Positions 58,190 through 64,000 of a DNA stretch of 64,000 nt are shown piece after piece (the stretch's first letter is position 1; the number at the start of each line of letters is the position of its first letter). The DNA is from DAIDHZ01 sp035480255. GTDB taxonomy: Bacteria > Chlamydiota > Chlamydiia > Chlamydiales > SM23-39. The stretch lies in contig CAZVXF010000001.1 in assembly GCA_964630875.1 (NCBI GenBank), positions 40,920 through 104,919 on the forward strand. The letters are read 5' to 3'. The notes beneath the pieces were generated by a model. The model saw nothing but the letters and a program-made list of their open reading frames with translations. It was not told where the DNA came from and searched no databases. Made by a program: the position numbers and the translations under genes.

Positions 58190-60109
58190 TTAGTTATCTG
58201 GAATCAAAGCTTTATAGGCAGTTTGCACTTCCTCAAGCTTAATTTTGTAAAGAGGTAACTTATAACTTTCATTTTCTGGGACTTTATCCGGATGATATTT
58301 TAGAGAAAGTTTCCGATAGGCTTTTGTGATCTCAGAAGCATCAGCAGTCTCGGAGACTTCAAGGATTTTCCGAGGATCTTTCTGCTTTGAAAGATTCACA
58401 TAAGCTATTTGTGCAAAAGCTGCGTGAATTTCAGCCTGCTCTTCAACAGATAATTTGCAATCCTGCTTTTCTTCAGCGAGTTTGATAACAGCAGACATTC
58501 GACTTGAAACATCTTGTTTAATTTCAGGAGAAAAATCTTTAAAAAAAACAAATCCCAAAGAGCTAATGTAGTAATCAGCATTTCCAATTAATGCTCCTAA
58601 ATAGTAATTCGGACCATAGGAAATTTCTTCCATTTTCATACGATCTGCTCTATTGAAATGGGCTAAGTATTTCATTCCATCTTGCGCAGCATGCCCACCA
58701 TACGGACCCAATACCCGCCCAGTATTTGTATGAAACGTCACCTCTTCAATCACATTTTGTAGATGAGGACATCCTTCTATACCATGGTAAGCCTCAGTAC
58801 CGACAATCACTTTCTGAATTCTTTCATTTGGAGGAAGATGAATTTCTTGATAGCTACCTCCCTGCCCACCATGGTGAACACCTGTTACCTTATTCTTCTT
58901 ATGATCCTCATAAGTAACTTGAATAGCGTCTAAAATCCAACCAGATCGGATTTTAAGGGAAGCAATCCGACCTCGAGAAATAGGCCCTCTATCATCAAAA
59001 TCTTGGCCTCGATTGCCTCCAATTACTTTTGAAATAACAGGTTGTTGCTGCGCTTGTACTACATCTAAAATCTTTTTTGTCTGAAAATCGAGGAAAGTAG
59101 AAATTGCTTCAGACTTTTTAGTAAAATCTATAAAGCGCATATCTTGCAATCGAAGCGATAATGTCGCCGACTCCTGAACACTTGCAACAAGCTCATTCAC
59201 AGTTTTTGTAATAAGATCGAGATAACTATTGATCTGATCTAAATAAAGGCTATTTACTTCTTTGAATACATCAGCTAACTGATTAGATTTAGTTAAGTCT
59301 GTCGAGACTTGTCTATTATGAGCCTCAAGAAGTCTCTTTCGAATTTCCTGTTTAAGATGTTCAATACATTGGCTTTGATTTTGCTCCATTTTTCTTTTTG
59401 CACCAGCGATTTTTCCTTTAAGCTCCTTTAATAAACCTTCGGGATTAACCAGTGCGTTGATCTGCGATACCAAATCTTGTTTATTTTTTTCTAAAATCTC
59501 TTCCTGTAGATTAATCTGCTGGACTGATTCGCCATAAATTGAATAAAGGGGGATAATCGAGGATGTTTTTTGAACAAACGATTCTAGCGTCTGCATTTTA
59601 TTAAGATAGAATTTGGACTGCTCTTGACAGGCTCTTTTTTTTATGTCTAGCGCCTCTTGAATTTGTTTGATCGTTTGATCGACATAGGCTTCAAGTTCAC
59701 TTGGGAAAGATTGGTTTATTTGAGAAATTTGTGCACAAAAACTCTCCTCACACACCCTTTCAACTTCGCCACCTTTTTCGATGAGCAGCTTCATATTTTT
59801 TAGTGTTTTTTCATCTAGTAACTGCTCTTTATACCTCGATAGAGAAGTACTATTAAGCCCACTTGCCGCATATTGCATGGCAGATGCCATTTTGGTTTCA
59901 TATTCAGCTAAAAGCTCGAGCGACTTTTGATTAGTACAGTTTGTAAATGAGTTCTCTAGTTCGATTCGAAGTCTACGCAACCGCTCTGTTGCAACGGATG
60001 CGACAACATCAGCAGCAACAGTAAGCGCGCCACTTACAGGAACAATCGCCTGAGAATTTTGTATTACACCTAATTGCTGGCATTGCGAAACTCTCGTGAC
60101 AAGGCTCAT
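58190..60109 (-). CDS. Coiled coil - jacalin-like lectin - J-domain protein, paralogue
   Basis: The 639-residue protein has the same three-part plan as its neighbour: helical region about 35-350, jacalin-like domain about 362-525 (GGNRGQDFDDRG, LKIRSGWILDAIQVTYEDH, PNERIQKVIVGTE, EEVTFHTNTGRVLGPYGG), and J domain at the end (ITKAYRKLSLKYHPDKVP, HPD at 606-608). The paralogues align along their full length, so this is a tandem duplication with divergence mainly in the coiled coil. The start has a strong AGGAGG site and overlaps the upstream coiled-coil gene by ATGA. Confidence 0.82.
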   Translation of the reverse strand: MSLVTRVSQCQQLGVIQNSQAIVPVSGALTVAADVVASVATERLRRLRIELENSFTNCTNQKSLELLAEYETKMASAMQYAASGLNSTSLSRYKEQLLDEKTLKNMKLLIEKGGEVERVCEESFCAQISQINQSFPSELEAYVDQTIKQIQEALDIKKRACQEQSKFYLNKMQTLESFVQKTSSIIPLYSIYGESVQQINLQEEILEKNKQDLVSQINALVNPEGLLKELKGKIAGAKRKMEQNQSQCIEHLKQEIRKRLLEAHNRQVSTDLTKSNQLADVFKEVNSLYLDQINSYLDLITKTVNELVASVQESATLSLRLQDMRFIDFTKKSEAISTFLDFQTKKILDVVQAQQQPVISKVIGGNRGQDFDDRGPISRGRIASLKIRSGWILDAIQVTYEDHKKNKVTGVHHGGQGGSYQEIHLPPNERIQKVIVGTEAYHGIEGCPHLQNVIEEVTFHTNTGRVLGPYGGHAAQDGMKYLAHFNRADRMKMEEISYGPNYYLGALIGNADYYISSLGFVFFKDFSPEIKQDVSSRMSAVIKLAEEKQDCKLSVEEQAEIHAAFAQIAYVNLSKQKDPRKILEVSETADASEITKAYRKLSLKYHPDKVPENESYKLPLYKIKLEEVQTAYKALIPDN

Positions 60110-60909
60110 TTTCCTCCTACTTCTTGTGTTTGGGTCAGAAGATTTGCAATTTGTTGCCTTGCTTCAGATTCTAATCCGTTCATTTTTGCAGCATGCGCAG
60201 CTCTCATTTCAGATTGTTCTTTTTCAATGAATGCCATTTTATCATCGTGACTTTGCTGCAGTAACTCCATCTCTTGTTTGTGATCTAACCTCTGCATTTT
60301 ACTTTGATGATCCAATTCTTGAAGTCGAAGAATCTGATTAAAAGTTTGCACTTCTTTCTGCATACTCATAGCTCTTTGCTTCAAAAACATCTCAAGAGCA
60401 AAATTTTCTTGCTTGTAGCAGGTAGAAAGGCCTTCTTCTAAAAGCTTCATCTCAGCCATTCTTGCATCCATCAGAAAAGAGACTAATTTGTTGGCATCAT
60501 CTGTGAAGATTTTCCTCCCATGCGCTTGCAAAACTAGATTTTGTTGAAAAGACTCTTGATACACTTGCATTGTAGTACGAGCGATCGCAATTAATGTATT
60601 TGCCTTTTCTATGTCTTTGGCTGAAAAACCCTCAGATCCAACTCGCGCCATGATCTGCTCAATGAGCTTCTCTAAAGGCTGCAAAATTTTATCTTGACCC
60701 TGGGCCAATAATTGAAGATCTTTTTGAATTGCTTGAGCCGAAATTTGCCCTCGAATCTTATCCATTAAAGAGACTAGCTCTTTCGGTATTTGATTTTCCG
60801 CAATCCCTACTTGGGTCATCAACTGCGTTGAATGAGAATGAAGAGAGCTCGTTGTAGAATGAGTAAGGGCTTTTGCTTTACCAAAAGGTTGAATTGGAAC
60901 AAGTGACAT
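60106..60909 (-). CDS. Coiled-coil protein, 267 residues, cluster member without CaaX
   Basis: A Ser/Thr/Pro-rich, disordered start (MSLVPIQPFGKAKALTHST) leads into long helices; the C-terminal half (about 165-260) is a coiled coil rich in Gln/Met/His. There is no signal peptide, no transmembrane segment and no CaaX box; it ends TQTQEVGGK. It overlaps the first J-domain gene by four bases and lies 14 bases downstream of the CIIA gene, so it is co-expressed. By architecture it belongs to the same coiled-coil set. No known family. Confidence 0.7.
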   Translation of the reverse strand: MSLVPIQPFGKAKALTHSTTSSLHSHSTQLMTQVGIAENQIPKELVSLMDKIRGQISAQAIQKDLQLLAQGQDKILQPLEKLIEQIMARVGSEGFSAKDIEKANTLIAIARTTMQVYQESFQQNLVLQAHGRKIFTDDANKLVSFLMDARMAEMKLLEEGLSTCYKQENFALEMFLKQRAMSMQKEVQTFNQILRLQELDHQSKMQRLDHKQEMELLQQSHDDKMAFIEKEQSEMRAAHAAKMNGLESEARQQIANLLTQTQEVGGK

Positions 60910-60923
60910 ATCTCAAACCCTAT

Positions 60924-61646
60924 TTAAGCTATTATGCAACTTCCATCAGATTCTTTCTGATCTGTGTGATTAGACTTTTTTGCCTGCCGACTCTCTTCTA
61001 CCCCATCAAGAGGAGGAAGGTTGGGTAATGGAGGCAAAGCATCTAAATTAGCCGTATCTCGTCTAGTAGCTGTACGAGGACGCTCTGCAGTGGTAGTCCC
61101 AAATTCTAATGGAGGTAAGAGATCCAATCTGCCGATCGTTGTGGCATTTTGCGCTTGCCCATATCGATTTCGATCATTGCTAGTATCAGGTGCTGTTGTT
61201 GAAGAAACCGCGGCTCTTGAAGCAGAAGAGTAAGTCTGTTGAGAAAGAGCTTGAGCCTCGCGTCTCAACCCTTCTTCCCTTGCTCGAAGCTCTAGTGCGT
61301 TGGCCGCTTTTTTTGCAGCTAAAGCATCGGCCCTTGCGGCATTCTCAGTTGCCTGTCTTTGTTGCTGTTCAGCGACTACATTTTGAAACGTTACATCACG
61401 ATCATTAAGGCGATCTTCATGAGCTTTCAGATCACTTTTTAGCTGCTCATCTTGAAGCTTCTGATCTTCTTTACTTCTCCTTGCAATTTCATCAATCTCA
61501 GATTGCCTTTGTCTAAAAACAGCATCGGCTTGCAATTTGGCCTTCTCGATATCTTCTTGAGCTCTCTTTCCGATTTCATGAATTTCTTCTTTTGCACTTG
61601 TAAATGAACCAGCTCTTTGCCCAAAACCACCTATTGGATTTGTCAT
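60924..61646 (-). CDS. Coiled-coil protein ending in CaaX-type box CIIA
   Basis: The product is 240 residues. The ATG at 61646 has a GAGGG ribosome binding site. An N-terminal Gly-rich start (MTNPIGGFGQRAG) precedes a charged coiled coil (about 20-130) of Glu/Lys/Arg/Gln. Then come a Ser/Thr/Ala segment and a Pro-rich region (LDALPPLPNLPPLDG). The last residues are GSCIIA, a Cys-aliphatic-aliphatic-X motif at residues 237-240 acceptable to eukaryotic farnesyltransferase. The Pro-rich segment could bind SH3 or WW domains. No bacterial enzyme known to me uses such a motif. Confidence 0.72.
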   Translation of the reverse strand: MTNPIGGFGQRAGSFTSAKEEIHEIGKRAQEDIEKAKLQADAVFRQRQSEIDEIARRSKEDQKLQDEQLKSDLKAHEDRLNDRDVTFQNVVAEQQQRQATENAARADALAAKKAANALELRAREEGLRREAQALSQQTYSSASRAAVSSTTAPDTSNDRNRYGQAQNATTIGRLDLLPPLEFGTTTAERPRTATRRDTANLDALPPLPNLPPLDGVEESRQAKKSNHTDQKESDGSCIIA

Positions 61647-61676
61647 TTTTCCCTCACATGTATTCAATCCTTTTTA

Positions 61677-62657
61677 CTATTGCAACACGCATGAACTTGC
61701 TGCAGCAGGGATTACAGCTCCTGCAACGGAGCCAATCGTGCCACCGATGGCACCAATTTTCTCATTTTCTGCCTTTGCCTGAGCAACTTTTGCCTCTTCT
61801 TCAATTTTCCTTTCCTGAATTCTAGATTCCGCCTGAGTCTTAAATTCCTCTAACTCTTTTTTTGTCGTTAGCTCGTAAGCGCTAAGTTGCGTTGCCCACA
61901 AATGTTTTTGATTCTCTAATTCGGCTTTTGCTAATTCAGTAGTATTTTGCCTTTGATTTGCACGATCAGTGTTTTGAAGTTGATAGAGCTGAATTCCAAA
62001 CTCAAATAACTGTGCCTGTTCTTTGAGTCTCATATCGAATCGTTTCATTTCTATATCAACGGCATGTATTTCGGCTTTCTGTAAAACCTCTAATGCAGAT
62101 TGATAAACAGCAATTCTCTGCATTTGAATGTTGATAATTTCCTTGATCGCATTTCTTGCTGTTTCAACAATAACACCAGCTCCTTTCTCGATAAGAAGAA
62201 GACCATTTTTTGTGTTTTCAAAACAGGTTGCGTTCATGGTGGCAGCAGCACCAGCAAACGATGAAACCATCTCCACATCTTTTGGAGTCAAGGTGCTATC
62301 CTTTTCCTTAGCGCGATCTAACACAGATTTAAAGTACTGAATGACTCCCATTTGTATTTGGGATGTTTGCTCGTGAAATTCATCTAAAGATTTAGATACT
62401 TTGACAACAGTCATATTTGTAGCCTTCACAATATCTCCTGCGATGGCATCGATCTTTTTCTGATCATCTCTCCGAGCCCCTTCACTCATGGCTCCTCTTT
62501 GAAGAGCGTTGCTTGCCGCGACCACCGCTCGAGAATCAAGCCCTTGCACTTGTGTCTGAGCGCTTCCAAGTGGTGCAAAAGGGACTGTTTCTATTTGCTG
62601 AAAAGATCTACCCCCAAGTGGAGTAAATGAAACTATGCTATTATTTAAACTACTCAT
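61677..62657 (-). CDS. Coiled-coil protein ending in CaaX-type box CVLQ
   Basis: The product is 326 residues starting MSSLNNSIVSFTPLGG at an ATG with AAGGGTG just upstream (GTG 62663 is less likely). The body is helical, with a predicted coiled coil about 195-295 rich in Glu/Lys/Gln. The C-terminus has a Gly/Ala hydrophobic stretch (IGAIGGTIGSVAGAVIPAA) and ends SSCVLQ, with Cys at 323. A hydrophobic patch directly before a CaaX box would favour stable membrane insertion after lipidation. There is no Sec signal. Function unknown. Confidence 0.72.
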   Translation of the reverse strand: MSSLNNSIVSFTPLGGRSFQQIETVPFAPLGSAQTQVQGLDSRAVVAASNALQRGAMSEGARRDDQKKIDAIAGDIVKATNMTVVKVSKSLDEFHEQTSQIQMGVIQYFKSVLDRAKEKDSTLTPKDVEMVSSFAGAAATMNATCFENTKNGLLLIEKGAGVIVETARNAIKEIINIQMQRIAVYQSALEVLQKAEIHAVDIEMKRFDMRLKEQAQLFEFGIQLYQLQNTDRANQRQNTTELAKAELENQKHLWATQLSAYELTTKKELEEFKTQAESRIQERKIEEEAKVAQAKAENEKIGAIGGTIGSVAGAVIPAAASSCVLQ

Positions 62658-62693
62658 ATTCACCCTTATTTAGATCTTGTATTAAACAAATAA

Positions 62694-63755
62694 TCATTGA
62701 ATCACACAGCTGCTATGGTTTGCTCTGCTAGTTTGCCCATTCTGAATAATCTGTTCTCTTCTTGATTTCTCCATTTCTGCTCGTTGGTCAACTTGAGCTT
62801 TGAGTAAGGCGGCATGTTTGCTCACCTCAGAATTTAGCTGCACTGTAAAACGTGCGACACTCGCTTCAAGACGATTTTTTTCAGCCTTCACATCTGCTTC
62901 TCTCATGTTAACGCTGTGGCTATTTTGTTCCTTTGCATCAGCAAGCTCAGCCTTGCGATATGCTTCATAGGCTTGCTGATCCATGTCAGAGATTTTCTGC
63001 AATTGATCAAACAGCTGATTCTGCTGCTCCATACTTGCTTCTAGCACCTTTAAAGAAAGTGTTGCTTGATGTGTTTCATTATCCTGTAAGATACTAAGCT
63101 GTAATTTAAATTGTTCAATCTGCTTTGCTCTTAAATCAATTGCTACTGCGCCCAACTGCTGATAAGACTTTACAATCGTTCCAGTCCCCTCCGACTCAGC
63201 ATTCATCTGATCCTTAATAGCATTATTCATCAGAGCAAGCATGTTTTGTGCACCACTCATCATAAGGGGGTAAGCCTCTTTCTGATTCGGGGTTAGACCA
63301 TCTGCAGTCGCCGCCGCGTCCATCATCGATTTTGAATAAATTAACAGATCTTTTCTCCAGACAGCCACATCTTCATGATGTTTCTGTAATACTATACCAA
63401 TCTGATCAGATCTTAAGGAAACAGCGCCAAATAGGGTATTGCAAATCTCAGCAAGTTGTTCTCTTAATTCTCTTTGACTTTCTTTTGAAAAAACTCCATC
63501 TCTTGCCATAGCTAGATTTACTGCTGTCGTCGAACCTCGAGTCAACTCACGAACATCAGGAGGGGTTGGCAGAGCTGCTTGCATTTGAGAGCCTATGACA
63601 GCTGCAGCTGCGTGTAGAGCTTTTTGCGAAGTGTCTCCAGGTCTTACGGCTGTAAGAGAATTTGAAGCTGGGACAAGAGCTCCAGAAGAAGGCTGACCAA
63701 CTGGATTAAAAGTTGCTAGTGTTAAAGGTTGGAATGCTGATGCAGGGTTTGCCAT
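62694..63755 (-). CDS. Coiled-coil protein ending in CaaX-type box CVIQ (first gene of cluster)
   Basis: The 353-residue first gene of the operon has a strong AAGGAGA ribosome binding site. Its N-terminus (about 1-50) is disordered and Ser/Pro/Thr-rich (FQPLTLATFNPVGQPSSG), as in type III secreted proteins. The middle is helical and the C-terminal third (about 225-340) a charged coiled coil. It ends RANHSSCVIQ, CaaX with Cys at 350. It resembles the CVLQ protein in layout (shared F-x-P-[VL]-G near the start and S-S-C-V-[IL]-Q at the end), so the two are probably ancient paralogues. Confidence 0.74.
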   Translation of the reverse strand: MANPASAFQPLTLATFNPVGQPSSGALVPASNSLTAVRPGDTSQKALHAAAAVIGSQMQAALPTPPDVRELTRGSTTAVNLAMARDGVFSKESQRELREQLAEICNTLFGAVSLRSDQIGIVLQKHHEDVAVWRKDLLIYSKSMMDAAATADGLTPNQKEAYPLMMSGAQNMLALMNNAIKDQMNAESEGTGTIVKSYQQLGAVAIDLRAKQIEQFKLQLSILQDNETHQATLSLKVLEASMEQQNQLFDQLQKISDMDQQAYEAYRKAELADAKEQNSHSVNMREADVKAEKNRLEASVARFTVQLNSEVSKHAALLKAQVDQRAEMEKSRREQIIQNGQTSRANHSSCVIQ

Positions 63756-63878
63756 ATTTTCTCTCCTTATTCATTTGTTGCCATTTTTTAAAGAAAAGAC
63801 TTTATGAAAAGTAGCCAAAATTTGTACACAACTTTTTTTAGCCATAAAGATGACTACCGATATAAACGGACGAGAAAG

Positions 63879-63898
63879 CTTTCGCGTTTACGCGAGAG
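63879..63898. promoter_or_regulatory. GC-rich palindrome upstream of the coiled-coil cluster, candidate operator
   Basis: CTTTCGCGT-TT-ACGCGAGAG forms a 9-bp inverted repeat with one mismatch in an otherwise AT-rich leader between the rRNA terminator and the first cluster gene. Nothing else in this 165-base stretch explains it. A regulator-binding site is possible. I find no convincing -35/-10 pair for the cluster. Confidence 0.35.
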
Positions 63899-63926
63899 TT
63901 GTTCACAATATAATTCAGTTAAAAAA

Positions 63927-63958
63927 AAACCCTGTCAAAGTTTCCTCTGACAGGGTTT
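63927..63958 (-). terminator. Rho-independent terminator of the rRNA operon
   Basis: On the minus strand, an 11-bp perfect stem (AAACCCTGTCA / TGACAGGGTTT) with a 10-base loop is followed by a run of U (A run at 63921-63929 on the plus strand). It lies about 12 bases after the 5S rRNA 3' end. Confidence 0.9.
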
Positions 63959-63969
63959 GAAGTAAAAAA

Positions 63970-64000
63970 CTGGCGGCTACCTACTCTTCCTACCTCTTGT
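63970..64000 (-). rRNA. rrf: 5S rRNA, 3' end only
   Basis: Read on the minus strand, the last 31 bases of the window give GAAGAGTAGGTAGCCGCCAG, the 3' part of helices I and IV of 5S rRNA (compare AGAGTAGGTCGCTGCCAGG in E. coli). The rest of the gene and any 23S and 16S genes lie beyond the window. The exact 3' end is set by analogy. Confidence 0.85.

Noticed and set aside
61021..61408. Plus-strand frames within the coiled-coil cluster
   Set aside because: Antisense to well-supported minus-strand genes with strong ribosome binding sites; low-complexity composition arises from the Ala/Glu/Arg codons on the other strand.

Overview
The window comes from a member of the phylum Chlamydiae, most likely an amoeba-associated or other non-Chlamydiaceae lineage (order Parachlamydiales in the wide sense). 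Several genes are chlamydial hallmarks: an Slc1-like type III secretion chaperone (296-820), a chlamydial-type glgX, the PP2C / NifS-like / paired CorC-HlyC block, a SpoIID protein, the order yidD - LysM protein - pheT - MORN lipoprotein, rpsD beside murJ, the rpsN-rpmJ // rpmH-rnpA block, and pcnB near lpxB. Base composition is moderately AT-rich. Genes are closely packed, and ATGA or GTGA stop/start overlaps are common.

Layout. 1-12.6 kb: the 3' end of dnaA, slc1, glgX, a lipoprotein / CPBP protease / PP2C / cysteine desulfurase / DUF6314 operon, two CNNM-CBS proteins with a small FtsB-like gene, ruvB-spoIID, SRP RNA (ffs) and mazG. 12.7-15.6 kb: an accessory pocket bounded by two paralogous small lipoproteins; it holds a possible papain-fold protein, a small Cys-containing protein and a broken AlbA_2-type gene. 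15.6-24.2 kb: a second CPBP protease, a heptosyltransferase-like gene, mtaB, two DUF115 proteins, a stand-alone HsdR_N domain, hpf and recO. 24.2-24.6 kb: a large imperfect palindrome and two tRNAs (Arg-TCG, Leu-GAG). 24.7-54.4 kb: mostly conserved housekeeping genes (M2/M3-like peptidase, yidD, pheT, SNF2 helicase, trhO, rpsD, murJ, uvrC, ribosomal proteins, rnpA, pcrA/uvrD, tdk, dsbB/dsbA-like, pcnB, lpxB, HI0933-type flavoprotein, SprT-like protein), interspersed with small envelope lipoproteins. 54.5-56.2 kb: a DEAD-box helicase followed by a degenerate junction.

56.25-63.76 kb, on the minus strand, is the most unusual part. A tight six-gene operon encodes long coiled-coil proteins without Sec signals. 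The first three products end in CaaX boxes (CVIQ, CVLQ, CIIA), which look like targets for eukaryotic prenyltransferases. The last two are paralogues with the order coiled coil - jacalin-type lectin domain - C-terminal J domain. I infer a secreted set acting inside the eukaryotic host: lipid-anchored coiled-coil proteins together with lectin/co-chaperone proteins that could recruit host Hsp70. The operon begins next to the 3' end of a 5S rRNA gene and its terminator at the window's right edge. A decayed copy of that 5S/terminator junction lies at its other end (55795-55829), so the block is flanked by direct repeats.

All function calls come from reading motifs by eye. No database search, structure prediction or codon-usage computation was run, and domain positions are approximate.
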